A program made the translations under genes and the position numbers. DNA of 64,000 nucleotides, from positions 32,838 to 96,837 of the forward strand of contig DATIKU010000002.1 in NCBI GenBank assembly GCA_035477215.1. Reading direction: 5' to 3'. The notes under the pieces are model-generated. The model searched no databases and was not told the DNA's origin. It saw nothing but the letters and a program-made list of their open reading frames with translations. Shown in pieces: positions 1 through 9,141 of this stretch. Origin of the DNA: Spirochaetota bacterium (lineage in GTDB: Bacteria; Spirochaetota; UBA4802; UBA5368). Within the stretch, counting starts at the first letter, position 1, and every line of letters starts with the position of its first letter.

Positions 1-1
1 T

Positions 2-88
2 CTGGATGCTGTCGCGCCGGCCCAGGCGGTGAGGCGGCTGTCCGATGCGGGACCACCTGTTCAATACGGACAAGATCGCGTACGTTAA
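2..88 (+). CDS. possible 3' end of an upstream gene (partial)
   Basis: An open frame enters from the left edge and stops at a TAA at 86-88. It encodes about 28 residues that begin LDAVAPAQAVRRLSDAG. The frame overlaps the start of the HIT gene by 44 bases, as happens often in tight operons. Too little is left to name a family, and it may equally be non-coding. Confidence 0.3.
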   Translation: MDAVAPAQAVRRLSDAGPPVQYGQDRVR

Positions 89-542
89 AGGCGCAAGGCC
101 CGACGTCTCCTGCATTCTCTGTGCAATCGCCGCGGGCGATCCCCGGCTCGAGATCCTCGAGGTGCTTCGAACCGGACTCTGCATGGTTTCGATAAACCTC
201 TATCCTTTCAATACGGGACATCTCCTGGTCTTTCCTCTCCGGCATGTAGAGGACTACACGGGACTGAGCGACGGGGAGGCCCTCGAGGTGCACCGACTTA
301 CCTCGCTCATGATTTCCGCCGTTAAGGAAGAGTTTTCCCCGGCCGGCTTTAACCTCGGGTGGAACCTTGGATGCGCGAGCGGAGCGAGCATCGCCCATCT
401 GCACCAGCATATCGTCCCCCGCTATGAAAACGAACTCGGGTTCCTCGACGTGCTTGCCGGCACACGGGTTGTGGTCGTGGATCCGCGCGACGCCCTGGGG
501 CGCCTGAAGAAGCGGATCCTCGAAATCGGGGGGCCGGTGTAA
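45..542 (+). CDS. HIT family nucleotide hydrolase/transferase
   Basis: This 165-residue protein carries the histidine triad HLHQHIVPR at residues 118-126, the nucleotide-binding signature of HIT proteins. A CxxC pair lies at residues 23-26, as in zinc-containing HIT proteins. Family members hydrolyse or transfer nucleoside monophosphates from dinucleoside polyphosphates or nucleotide conjugates. The length is normal for bacterial diadenosine-polyphosphate hydrolase-like HIT proteins. The ATG at 45 is used because the conserved fold begins soon after it. The cytosolic substrate cannot be read from sequence. Confidence 0.9.
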   Translation: MRDHLFNTDKIAYVKGARPDVSCILCAIAAGDPRLEILEVLRTGLCMVSINLYPFNTGHLLVFPLRHVEDYTGLSDGEALEVHRLTSLMISAVKEEFSPAGFNLGWNLGCASGASIAHLHQHIVPRYENELGFLDVLAGTRVVVVDPRDALGRLKKRILEIGGPV

Positions 543-629
543 AAAAAGCGCACGTCGGAAAAATTTTATTCTTCGGGGCCATATTTTCGTTTATATTATA
601 GGGGACCAATCCAGGGAGGGGGGAGAGCG

Positions 630-1331
630 ATGAAACTGCAGCCTGTGGCCGTGTGTCTGGTCGTATTTAGCGCGCTGTCGGCGTGCGGGGACATATCCTG
701 TCCCATGTCGAGCCCCCTGCGCTCCGTCAAGTCCAGTGCGATCGCCGATTTAAAGAAAAAAGCCGCAGAATATGAAGCCCGGCTTGCCAAAGGGGACCGG
801 CCCGACCGCCTCGGTCAGATATATTATGATCTCGGCCTCAAATACGTTGAGGATGGGAACTGGGACCAGGCCATAGCCTCGTTCGGAAAGGCCATGGAGT
901 TCGGGAAAAAGTCGGCGGCACTGCAGTATTACGCGGCCGTATCGTACGCCAACCGGGGCAAGGATCTTGGAAAAGATGAGGATATCCGCAGGGCCGAATA
1001 CCATTACCGTCAGGCGATTGGCATTAATCCCGATTACCTTGACGCACACTATGGTCTGGCCATTCTGGTATATTACGAAAAGGGCGATACGGCGCTTGGA
1101 ACCTCGATGATGGAACAGGTGGTCGCCCGCGGCGGTACCTATTACCGGGCTCATTTTGCGCTCGGTAAAATCTATTACGAGCAGGGAAAACCCGAGAAGG
1201 CGCTGTCGGTATACGAGGCCCTTTGCTCGGAGCTTGAGCGAAAGTCGGACGATTCCACGCTGATACGGGAATATCGCCAGCAGTGCGGCGATAACGTCCG
1301 ACAGCTCATGAAGGAGCTCTCCAGAAGTTGA
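630..1331 (+). CDS. TPR-repeat lipoprotein
   Basis: This 233-residue protein begins with a lipoprotein signal peptide: a hydrophobic stretch at residues 5-18 and a lipobox LSAC ending at Cys19. It is followed by a charged linker and several tetratricopeptide repeats, for example around DLGLKYVEDGNWDQAIASFG and later AHFALGKIYYEQGKPEKALS. TPR lipoproteins scaffold protein complexes at the membrane. A strong purine-rich ribosome site (GGGAGGGGGGAGAG) precedes the ATG. The stop overlaps the TTG start of dprA, so the two are probably cotranscribed. No enzymatic domain is visible and the partner is unknown. Confidence 0.85.
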   Translation: MKLQPVAVCLVVFSALSACGDISCPMSSPLRSVKSSAIADLKKKAAEYEARLAKGDRPDRLGQIYYDLGLKYVEDGNWDQAIASFGKAMEFGKKSAALQYYAAVSYANRGKDLGKDEDIRRAEYHYRQAIGINPDYLDAHYGLAILVYYEKGDTALGTSMMEQVVARGGTYYRAHFALGKIYYEQGKPEKALSVYEALCSELERKSDDSTLIREYRQQCGDNVRQLMKELSRS

Positions 1332-2446
1332 GCGGCACTGAACGCGACATCCTGTGCGCCATTGCCCTTTCGGTCTCTTCGTCCCCCGCGGGAAACGACC
1401 TGTGGGAGGCGCCCTCGTTCCCCGATGCGTCATCGGCCTGGGAGGCCCTTGCCGGAGGAGACCGGCTTGTCACGCAGGCGTACATCACCGCACGGTATTC
1501 CCCCCGCCCGATACAGGCCGCCGAGCAGATACTGAAGGTGTGCCGCAAAAAGTCGATACGGGTCGACACCTGCTGGGACGCCCGTTATCCGAAGCTTCTG
1601 AAAGAGATATCCCGCCCGCCGCTTGTCCTCTACGCGCAGGGAGGGACCGCCGTCGAGAATAGCATCGCGATTGTGGGTACAAGGAAGGCCGATCCCGGAG
1701 CCAGGGAGACGGCGCGCCGCATCGCCTCGGAGCTTGCCTCGAGCGGTTTTTCCGTGGTCAGCGGCATGGCGGTCGGCGTGGACAGGGAGGCGCACGAGGG
1801 GGCTCTCTCCGGCGGAGGAATGACGGTGGGAGTTCTCGCCAACGGCATCGACATCTTCTATCCCGCCGCCAACAGCGATCTGTACAGGATGATACTCGCG
1901 GACGGCCGTTCCACGCTCTTGTCCGAATACCCGCCCGGTATTATGGCGGGCAGGTGGACCTTCGCACGTCGAAACCGTATAATAAGCGGGCTGTCGCTGG
2001 GCACCGTCGTCGTGAAGGCGGGAACGAAGAGCGGCGCGCTCATCACCGCCCGCTACGCGCTTGAGCAAAACCGCGAGGTCTTCGCCTGCCCGGGGCCGGC
2101 CTTCGACGAAAGCTATTTCGGGTGCAACGGACTGATAAGGGAGGGGGCGCAGATCGTGTCTTCGACCGAGGACATAGTGAGCCAGTTCTCGGCCGCGACC
2201 GCCGGAGCAGCGCGAGTCCCGGTCGATTCGGCGCCGGCCCGCGACGAAGACGATTCCATCGGCCCGCTTGAACGCGAGATTCTCGGCCTGCTCGGCGGGG
2301 ACTCCGCGGACATCGACGCGCTGGTCAGGAGTTCGGGGCAAGACGCGGCATCGGTGAATGAAACACTGGTGCTGCTCGAGCTATCGGGAAAAATCATCAG
2401 GGCCGGTACCCGCGTGGAGAGGCTCAAGACAGGGCCCACGACATGA
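1328..2446 (+). CDS. dprA: DNA processing protein DprA/Smf
   Basis: DprA binds incoming single-stranded DNA and loads RecA during transformation; many non-competent bacteria also keep it. The 372-residue product has the Rossmann-like DprA core. Signatures include SGMAVGVDREAH, NGIDIFYPAANS, SEYPPG, RRNRIISGLS and the stretch around KAGTKSGALITARYA. A winged-helix-like C-terminus occupies about residues 310-365. The start is a TTG overlapping the previous stop, with AAGGAG at 1311-1316 about 11 bases upstream. dprA, topA and a xer gene lie together in many Gram-positive genomes, and the same order is seen here with one gene inserted. Confidence 0.95.
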   Translation: MSGTERDILCAIALSVSSSPAGNDLWEAPSFPDASSAWEALAGGDRLVTQAYITARYSPRPIQAAEQILKVCRKKSIRVDTCWDARYPKLLKEISRPPLVLYAQGGTAVENSIAIVGTRKADPGARETARRIASELASSGFSVVSGMAVGVDREAHEGALSGGGMTVGVLANGIDIFYPAANSDLYRMILADGRSTLLSEYPPGIMAGRWTFARRNRIISGLSLGTVVVKAGTKSGALITARYALEQNREVFACPGPAFDESYFGCNGLIREGAQIVSSTEDIVSQFSAATAGAARVPVDSAPARDEDDSIGPLEREILGLLGGDSADIDALVRSSGQDAASVNETLVLLELSGKIIRAGTRVERLKTGPTT

Positions 2447-3054
2447 AGATGAAATACGCATTTTTAGTGCTGCTGTGCATCGTGCTTGCGGTATCCGTTT
2501 TACAGATGTTTTCCGTCCCCCCATACGCCGGAGACGTCCATGCCCTTTACCGTTCGGGATATTTTATCGAGCTCGAGAAGGGATTCGACGTTATTAAAAG
2601 CGCGTTTGTCGAAACGAAGATATACGGCCGTACCGTTTCCGCCTGGATACTTCTGGAAGATGTCGGTGCGCGGCACGGGATCGATATCCGGGTGTACAAT
2701 GCCTCAGGCCTCAGGGTCAAGGCGCCCGGTGAGGCCGAAAACGGAGGCGACGAACGCGTTGTGCGCGTATTGAACTCGGCGGAGCCGGCCGTGTATTCGG
2801 AGATTATCGGGGGCAGGTATTACTCGGCCGTCCCCGTTTTTATGGAAGACCGCTGCCGTTTCTGCCACGATTCGCGCTCGGGCAAAAAACTGGCGGGGGT
2901 ACTCACCTTCGAAAGGGACTTCGACGCACTCGTCTATTACGGCGCCGAGCGTGTTATCATTTTCGCCGTCATTTCGGCCGCGCTGTGTCTTCTGATTTTT
3001 TTAACCCTCCGCTGGGAGCCAGGCAGGAGGCTAAAAGAACTGTTTGACAAATAA
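2443..3054 (+). CDS. membrane protein with one c-type haem motif, sensor-like
   Basis: The 203-residue protein has a membrane anchor at residues 4-22, an extracytoplasmic domain, and a second membrane helix near 171-189 followed by a short cytoplasmic tail. The domain contains CRFCH at residues 138-142, a CxxCH covalent haem-binding motif. It sits in a segment resembling Tll0287/DUF3365-type haem sensor domains (family assignment by pattern, not searched). No kinase or cyclase output domain is attached, so it may be a truncated sensor or a small redox protein. The ATG overlaps the dprA stop (ATGA). It is odd for such a protein to lie between dprA and topA. Confidence 0.7.
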   Translation: MKMKYAFLVLLCIVLAVSVLQMFSVPPYAGDVHALYRSGYFIELEKGFDVIKSAFVETKIYGRTVSAWILLEDVGARHGIDIRVYNASGLRVKAPGEAENGGDERVVRVLNSAEPAVYSEIIGGRYYSAVPVFMEDRCRFCHDSRSGKKLAGVLTFERDFDALVYYGAERVIIFAVISAALCLLIFLTLRWEPGRRLKELFDK

Positions 3055-3241
3055 ATGATAGTCTGTGGTTCTTGCTTTTAATTGCCGCGCGTCCGCAGTG
3101 TGCGTGGCGCGTTTTCACACGGGAAAAGGGAGTTGCGCCCGGTCCCGACGGGAGTCAATCCACGGTCACGTACGCAGCCGCTTCATTTACCGACGGCAGT
3201 CGGGGGTAAAGAGGTGTATAAAAGGAAATGTATAAGAATAA

Positions 3242-5350
3242 ATGGAGAAAGACGGGAAAACGCTTATCATCGTAGAGTCGCCCTCCAAGGCCAAGACCAT
3301 TAACAAGTACCTGGGCGGTAAATATATCATCTCGTCGTCCATGGGGCACATCATCGACCTGCCGAAATCGAGGCTGGCGGTGAACGTCGACGATAACTTC
3401 ACTCCGGAATACATCACCATCCGCGGAAAAGCGAAGATTCTGAACGATCTGAAGAAGAAGGCGGGGCAGGCATCGAGGGTGCTGCTCGCGACCGACCCGG
3501 ACCGCGAGGGCGAGGCCATCTCGTGGCACCTCGCAAATGCGCTTCGGCCGAAGAACGATAACATACTGCGCATCGAGTTCAACGAGATCACCGAGACGGC
3601 GATACTCGAGGCGGTCAGACACCCGCGCGACATAGACATGAGCCTGGTAAACGCGCAGCAGGCCCGGCGCATCCTTGACCGCATAGTCGGCTACAACATC
3701 AGCCCGATTCTGTGGCGAAAGGTCAAGAAGGGACTTTCCGCCGGCAGGGTGCAGTCGGTCGCTCTTCGCGTTATATGCGAGCGCGAAAAAGAAATCGAGT
3801 CCTTCGCCCCCGAGGAATACTGGTCGCTCGACGCGGTTCTCGAATTGAAGGGAAAGAAGTTCACGGGGTCGTTTTACTCGCTCGAGGGCGAAAAGACAAA
3901 ACTTAAGACAAAGGCCGATGTGGACGCAGTTCTGGAGCGCCTGGGCGATGGCCCGTTTACGGTAAAGAGCGTACAGCGCAAGGAGCGAAGGCGAAACCCG
4001 CTTGCTCCCTACATAACGAGCAAGATGCAACAGGACGCCGCCAACAGACTCGGCTTCACTTCCGGAAAGATCATGATGGTCGCCCAGCAACTGTACGAAG
4101 GGATCGATCTGAAGGGCGAGGGGCCGGTGGGGCTCATCACCTACATGAGGACCGACTCCACGCGTGTTTCCGATAGCGCTCTTTCGGCCGTGCGCAGGTA
4201 TATCGGCGAAAGCTTTGCCGAGGGCTATCTGCCGGAGAAGCCGAACACTTACGCCAATAAAAAAAACGCACAGGATGCGCACGAGGCAATACGGCCGACC
4301 GACGTATTCCGTACGCCCGAGTCGCTGAAGGCCGACCTCAGCCGCGACCAGTACCGGCTTTACGGTCTGATCTGGCGGCGTTTCGTCTCCTCGCAGATGA
4401 CCTCGGAGGTCTCTGAGGTGTCCACCGTCATGCTGGAGCGCGGCGATGTCGCCTTCAGGGCGAGCGGAAGCCGGGTCCTTTTCGACGGTTTCACCGCCGT
4501 GGACAGCGAGGACAAAACGAAAAAGATGGACCTGCCGAAACTCGCGGAAGGCGACGAACCCGCTGTAAGGGAATACCTTCCCGAGCAGCATTTTACCACG
4601 CCGCCACCCCGCTATAACGACGCCTCGCTCGTGAAGTTCCTGGAGGAATCCGGTATCGGAAGGCCGTCGACATACGCTCCCACCATCAACACGTTGATCG
4701 CCCGCTATTACGCGGTGCGCTCGGGGCGTCAGCTCGTTCCGACGGTGCTCGGGAGGCTGGTCAACGAGATCATGATGGCGCATTTCGGTTCGCTGGTATC
4801 GATCGATTTTACCGCGAAAATGGAGGAACGGCTCGATCTCGTGGAGGAATCGAGAGCGGACTGGGTCGATATGCTGAGGGAATTTTACAGCTCCTTCAAG
4901 ATTACGGTCGACGAGGCCGAACATAAGATAGAGGAGATGAAAAACATCCTCGACGAGGAAACTGACGAGGTCTGCGAAAAATGCGGCGGAAAAATGATGA
5001 AGAAGCTCGGGAAGTTCGGCTTCTTTCTGGCCTGTTCGGGGTTTCCGGAGTGCCGCAACGCAAAGTCGCTGCCGCTCGGGAAGTGCCCGGTGGATGCCTG
5101 CGAGGGCGACGTGGTGAAGCGCCAGGCGAAGAAGGGGAGGCCCTTTTACGCCTGCAGCCGGTATCCGGAATGCACCTTCATGACGCGCGAAGTCCCCTCG
5201 AACAAGCCGTGCCCGAAATGCGGAAGCCTGCTCTTCTCCCGCAGGGTCAAAAACCGGGGTCAGATGCTCATCTGCCTCAAGGAATCATGCGGATACCGTC
5301 TCGAGCTTCTCGACGAGGAAAACGCCAAACAGCCGGAAAACGGGGAGTGA
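3242..5350 (+). CDS. topA: DNA topoisomerase I
   Basis: Type IA topoisomerase relaxing negative supercoils. The 702-residue protein starts with a Toprim domain (VESPSKAKT with Glu11; DPDRE with Asp85 and Asp87). It continues with the core domain, whose catalytic tyrosine is Tyr301 in GLITYMRTDS. It ends with three four-cysteine zinc modules beginning near residues 577, 620 and 660, the first CEKCGGK. This is a normal length and architecture. About 190 bases separate it from the previous gene, so it may have its own promoter, though none is convincing by eye. The xer gene follows 56 bases downstream. Confidence 0.97.
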   Translation: MEKDGKTLIIVESPSKAKTINKYLGGKYIISSSMGHIIDLPKSRLAVNVDDNFTPEYITIRGKAKILNDLKKKAGQASRVLLATDPDREGEAISWHLANALRPKNDNILRIEFNEITETAILEAVRHPRDIDMSLVNAQQARRILDRIVGYNISPILWRKVKKGLSAGRVQSVALRVICEREKEIESFAPEEYWSLDAVLELKGKKFTGSFYSLEGEKTKLKTKADVDAVLERLGDGPFTVKSVQRKERRRNPLAPYITSKMQQDAANRLGFTSGKIMMVAQQLYEGIDLKGEGPVGLITYMRTDSTRVSDSALSAVRRYIGESFAEGYLPEKPNTYANKKNAQDAHEAIRPTDVFRTPESLKADLSRDQYRLYGLIWRRFVSSQMTSEVSEVSTVMLERGDVAFRASGSRVLFDGFTAVDSEDKTKKMDLPKLAEGDEPAVREYLPEQHFTTPPPRYNDASLVKFLEESGIGRPSTYAPTINTLIARYYAVRSGRQLVPTVLGRLVNEIMMAHFGSLVSIDFTAKMEERLDLVEESRADWVDMLREFYSSFKITVDEAEHKIEEMKNILDEETDEVCEKCGGKMMKKLGKFGFFLACSGFPECRNAKSLPLGKCPVDACEGDVVKRQAKKGRPFYACSRYPECTFMTREVPSNKPCPKCGSLLFSRRVKNRGQMLICLKESCGYRLELLDEENAKQPENGE

Positions 5351-5406
5351 CCGTCCCCGGCCATACGTCAGCCTGCCGGCCGGCCCATACGGAGGTTTGA
5401 ACCGGC

Positions 5407-6336
5407 GTGTACGCGGAAATAGACCGTTTCATGGACTACCTTGTCTCCGAAAGGAACGCCTCGCGGATGACCGTTAATTCGTATAACGACGATCTCGTTC
5501 AGTTCTCCGCCTTTCTGGCCGGTCTCGGAGAAGACGAGTTCGACTCACCGAAGGGCGGCGCGGATATCCCGGCCGGCGAAATAACGACGGGGCTCATTCG
5601 TGCATTCATCGAGTCCTGTTACGACCGCTCGTTGAAGAAGTCGTCCATATCGCGAAAAATCGCCTGCCTGAAGTCGTTTTTTACCTATCTTTATAACGAG
5701 CGAATCATAGCGTCCAACCCCGCGGCTGAAGTGTCCTTTCCCCGAAAGGAAAAGCCCCTGCCGCGCTTTCTGTACAACAAGGAGGTGGAGCGCATACTGG
5801 ATTTCCCGGTGGAATCCTTCCTCGATTTCCGCGACAGGGCCATCCTTGAAACCTTCTACTCCACCGGAGCGCGCGTTTCGGAGCTCGCCGCGGCGGAGCG
5901 CGCGGACTTTGACGAGCACGGGCAAAGACTTCGCGTACTCGGAAAGGGCGCGCGGGAGAGGATAGTTTTTCTCACCGGCGACGCGATCAGATGGATCAGA
6001 GCGTATCTCGTGGAGCGGGGAAAGAAGTTCGGGTCGATCGACGGCCCCCTTTTCGTCAACGGGCGCGGAGGGGGGCTGAGCGCCCGCGGCATTTTCGGTA
6101 TCGTCGATAAGCGGTCGCGCGCGGCGGGCTTACTGGCGCGGGTGACCCCGCATACTCTCCGGCACAGTTTCGCGACTGAGCTTCTCAACAACGGGGCGGA
6201 CATACGAGCCGTTCAGGAAATGCTGGGCCACCAGAGCATCTCCACCACGCAGGTCTACACCCACACAACCAAGTTGCGTCTCAAAAGGATATACAGCCGT
6301 TGCCACCCGCATTCGGACGAAAACTACGGCAAATAG
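5407..6336 (+). CDS. xerC: tyrosine recombinase XerC/XerD
   Basis: Site-specific recombinase that resolves chromosome dimers at dif. The 309-residue protein has an N-terminal SAM-like core-binding domain (residues 1-110). The catalytic domain carries the complete set of residues: Arg156 (STGARVSEL), Lys180 (GKGARER), His249 and Arg252 (HTLRHSFATE), His275 (LGHQSIS) and nucleophile Tyr284. The start is GTG at 5407 with GGAGG at 5391-5395. It lies directly behind topA as in several other phyla. XerC and XerD cannot be told apart safely here; spirochaetes may use one or both. Confidence 0.93.
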   Translation: MYAEIDRFMDYLVSERNASRMTVNSYNDDLVQFSAFLAGLGEDEFDSPKGGADIPAGEITTGLIRAFIESCYDRSLKKSSISRKIACLKSFFTYLYNERIIASNPAAEVSFPRKEKPLPRFLYNKEVERILDFPVESFLDFRDRAILETFYSTGARVSELAAAERADFDEHGQRLRVLGKGARERIVFLTGDAIRWIRAYLVERGKKFGSIDGPLFVNGRGGGLSARGIFGIVDKRSRAAGLLARVTPHTLRHSFATELLNNGADIRAVQEMLGHQSISTTQVYTHTTKLRLKRIYSRCHPHSDENYGK

Positions 6337-6366
6337 CCGCACCGACCGTCCCGGTCCCGCGCGGGA

Positions 6367-8109
6367 TCATTTGGGCTCGATCACCTCGACGAGCGAGAGG
6401 TCGGCCTTCTTGAGCACCAGTATCTTTTTATCGTGCCGGTTGATGTACACATATTCGCCGTAAAAACTGATAAAGGTATTCTCGCTCACCTGCTCCTGTG
6501 AACGGGCCGTGCGCGCGAGGGAGCCGTCGTACCTGCCGAGATAATATTTTCCGTTCTCGACCGTAACTGCATAGATAAAACCGTCGCGAACCTCGACAAA
6601 ACTGCGCCAGAAAACATCGTCCTTTCCGCGTCTGGATTCCTTCAGCGTTTCGCGGTCGAGGAGCATCAGCCGATGGCCGGTCTTGTGGTCGCCCTGGTGG
6701 ACGATTACCGCCACGCCGCCCGAGAATACGTCGTAGCGGCTTCCGCAGATGTTTTCCACCGGGGATTTGAACATCACCCTGCGCGCGGCGGCGTTGATCA
6801 TGTACATCTCGTTATTATAATGCCCCGCCTCGAGATATTCCCGTATTTTAAGGTAATAGAGCTTCTCGGCGAACACGCTCTTGTCGAGCTCCTTGCTTCG
6901 AAGTTCGTCCTCGCGCTTGTCCAGTTCCTTTTCCTTTTCCTCGAGCTTCGCTTTCGCCTTTTCGGGGCTTTCCTTTATGTCTTTTTTCAGCTCATCCTTC
7001 TCGATTTCTTTCTTTTCTTCTTTGAGTGATTCCTCTTTCTTCGCTATCTTGCTCTCTTTTTCGGCGACACGCTTCTCTTCTTTTTTGATTTCCCCTTTTT
7101 TCTCGGCTACTTTCCTCTCTTCCGTCGCGACGGCCTTCTCCTTTTCGGCCGTCTTTTGCTTTTCCTGTTTTAGCTTTTCCTCGCGTACGGTGATCTCTTC
7201 CTCTTTTTTCTTTTTCTCTTCGGCGTCCCTTATGCTTTTCGCTTTTTCCTTTTCGTCTTTGAGCTTCTGTTCCTCCCGGTCCTGTTCCCGTTTTTTGCGC
7301 TCCAGATCGGCTTTCTCGTCCTCAATTCGTTTTTTCTCCTTCTCGACCTCGCGTGCTTCTTTGACAAGGTCTGCTTTTTTTTCGGCGGTCTCCTTTTTAT
7401 CTTTCTCGATTATTTTTTCCTTCAGGTCCACAAGGTCCTTGCGCTGTTCGAGGTTTTCATCCTCCTTGCGAATGGCCGTCCGCACCTTCCTGTCGGAGAT
7501 GATATCGGGATCGATCGAGTCGATCTCGCCGCGTTTCGCAGTCTCGGAGAGCGGGATGACGATTCGCGTTGCGCCGGGCCATTCGTCGTATCTGGTCGAA
7601 AGGCCGGCGTTTCGCGGAGTAAGGTTTCCGGTCACGACCTTTTTATAGGCTTTTCCGAAGTATTCAACATCCCCGCGATAAACGGCGTTGTAATAAGTGG
7701 TGAATACGGCGAGCGTGTACGCGTTCTTCCCGGAATACCCGTACATTCTCTCAAAATAGCCGGAAAGGATATGGCGGATGTACCGGATGTGCGTGACCCT
7801 GGCATTTTTATTTATTGAAAAGATGTCGGCCGAGAATTTTTCGGGCTCTTCCTTCGAGATGGCCCTGATAAGCGAATATTTCGTGTAATAGTGTACCCGC
7901 GCGTTTTCGCCGCGCTTCTGCGCTTCCGCGGCAAGGCCGCTTCCGATCGATTTAACGACGGCGACGCTGTCCTGGTTTTGCCGGGGGCCGGTGTAATTGA
8001 TAAATTCTATCTTCCCGGCTTTTTTCAACTCGTCGATGTCGACTTCCAGGCCGGCGGCGGGAACGACGGCAAGAAGAATGAGAAGGATAAACGCACAGTG
8101 TTTTCGCAT
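6367..8109 (-). CDS. P83/100-family exported coiled-coil protein
   Basis: The 580-residue product has a signal peptide (about residues 1-20, ending PAAG). It is followed by a domain I recognise as the Borrelia P83/100 antigen family: a segment near IEFINYTGPRQNQDS, then YNAVYRGDVEYF and NAGLSTRYDEWPG. A long Lys/Glu-rich coiled coil follows (roughly residues 210-410), then a C-terminal domain of beta-propeller-like character. The family is characteristic of spirochaetes and the protein is thought to be envelope-associated. The longer open frame upstream was trimmed to the ATG at 8109, which has GGAGAG four bases ahead. It converges on the xer gene. Its exact function is unknown in the family. 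Confidence 0.85.
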   Translation of the reverse strand: MRKHCAFILLILLAVVPAAGLEVDIDELKKAGKIEFINYTGPRQNQDSVAVVKSIGSGLAAEAQKRGENARVHYYTKYSLIRAISKEEPEKFSADIFSINKNARVTHIRYIRHILSGYFERMYGYSGKNAYTLAVFTTYYNAVYRGDVEYFGKAYKKVVTGNLTPRNAGLSTRYDEWPGATRIVIPLSETAKRGEIDSIDPDIISDRKVRTAIRKEDENLEQRKDLVDLKEKIIEKDKKETAEKKADLVKEAREVEKEKKRIEDEKADLERKKREQDREEQKLKDEKEKAKSIRDAEEKKKKEEEITVREEKLKQEKQKTAEKEKAVATEERKVAEKKGEIKKEEKRVAEKESKIAKKEESLKEEKKEIEKDELKKDIKESPEKAKAKLEEKEKELDKREDELRSKELDKSVFAEKLYYLKIREYLEAGHYNNEMYMINAAARRVMFKSPVENICGSRYDVFSGGVAVIVHQGDHKTGHRLMLLDRETLKESRRGKDDVFWRSFVEVRDGFIYAVTVENGKYYLGRYDGSLARTARSQEQVSENTFISFYGEYVYINRHDKKILVLKKADLSLVEVIEPK

Positions 8110-8260
8110 GGTACTCTCCGGGCATGGTACGTGATCGGGCGACTGTCGTACAATCAACCCGCCGCGAAGTATAGGATCTTCCCGCGGTATTTCAAGTACT
8201 ATTGGCAGGGTAACGTGGAATTTGATTATTACCGGCGTCCTGGCGAGCGCTATCCGCGCA

Positions 8261-9139
8261 TCATCGGTCAAGTAGAGCGCGCACCTCGATCTCGTCGTAA
8301 TGATAGTTTTTCGTGCAGAAGGTGCAGCGCAGTTCAATGCCGTGATCTTTATCGAGCATCTCCTCGATTTCCCCGCCGTCGATCCCCTGAATTATTTCGC
8401 CGATCATCTCCCTGTTGCAGCGGCACGCCGCCCGTATCGGATTCGTGCTCAGCAGGCTCAGCGGCTGGTCGTCCATTAAACGGGAGACGACCGATATGAT
8501 GTCTTCGCCCCGACGGAGCGATTCGCCAAGCGGGTTCTTCATGCCTGCGATGTTGGTCTCGACGCGCTCCAGCGCGGTATCGGCGGTGTCCGGGAATCTC
8601 TGGACCAGTATGCCGCCCGAGCCCGCTATGGTCCCGTCGCTTTTGAGCGCAAGGCCGATGATCATTGCCGACGGCACCTGCTCGGATTCGGTGAGATAAT
8701 AGGCGCAGTCCCGGGCGATCTCGCCTGTATGAAGCGGGATGACGCTGCTGTAGGGCTCCTTGAGTCCCAGGTCTTTCACCACGGTCAGAAAGCCCGCCCC
8801 GATGATCGCGGGGATGTCGATGGCGCCGTTTCTGACTACCGGCTCCACCGCGGGGTTTGCGACGTAGCCCCGTATATTGCCCTTCGCGTCCGCCTGCACG
8901 TGAATCTCGCGGATGGGGCCGGTTCCGGATATCCTGAGGGTGACGCTCTGCGCGGAACTGGGCTTTAGCGCGGCGCAGAGGAGCGCCGTTGCGTTGATCG
9001 CCCGTCCCAGCGCAAGCGTGGCGGCGGGCGAGGTTTTATGCTGCCCCGTAATCGTCCGTGCGAGGTCCGCCGTCAGCGCCGTGTAAATGCGTAAATTGTA
9101 GTGCTCGCAGATTATGCGCGCGACGTGATCTCCTTTCAT
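8261..9139 (-). CDS. hslO: redox-regulated chaperone Hsp33
   Basis: Hsp33 is a cytosolic holdase activated by oxidation. The 292-residue protein has the typical N-terminal fold and the C-terminal redox switch: Cys239-x-Cys241 (CRC) and Cys272-x2-Cys275 (CTFC), which bind zinc when reduced. The start lies two bases past the AOR stop, so it is almost certainly cotranscribed with that gene. Pairing an oxidative-stress chaperone with an oxygen-sensitive tungsten enzyme is suggestive but unproven. Confidence 0.95.
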   Translation of the reverse strand: MKGDHVARIICEHYNLRIYTALTADLARTITGQHKTSPAATLALGRAINATALLCAALKPSSAQSVTLRISGTGPIREIHVQADAKGNIRGYVANPAVEPVVRNGAIDIPAIIGAGFLTVVKDLGLKEPYSSVIPLHTGEIARDCAYYLTESEQVPSAMIIGLALKSDGTIAGSGGILVQRFPDTADTALERVETNIAGMKNPLGESLRRGEDIISVVSRLMDDQPLSLLSTNPIRAACRCNREMIGEIIQGIDGGEIEEMLDKDHGIELRCTFCTKNYHYDEIEVRALLDR

Positions 9140-9141
9140 AT

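Noticed and set aside
3155..4924. 589-residue minus-strand frame
   Set aside because: Antisense of topA with Arg/His-rich composition typical of a GC-rich shadow.
6881..7648. Serine-rich plus-strand frame opposite the P83/100 gene
   Set aside because: It is the mirror of the Lys/Glu coiled-coil codons, not a gene of its own; composition is extreme and it has no ribosome site.
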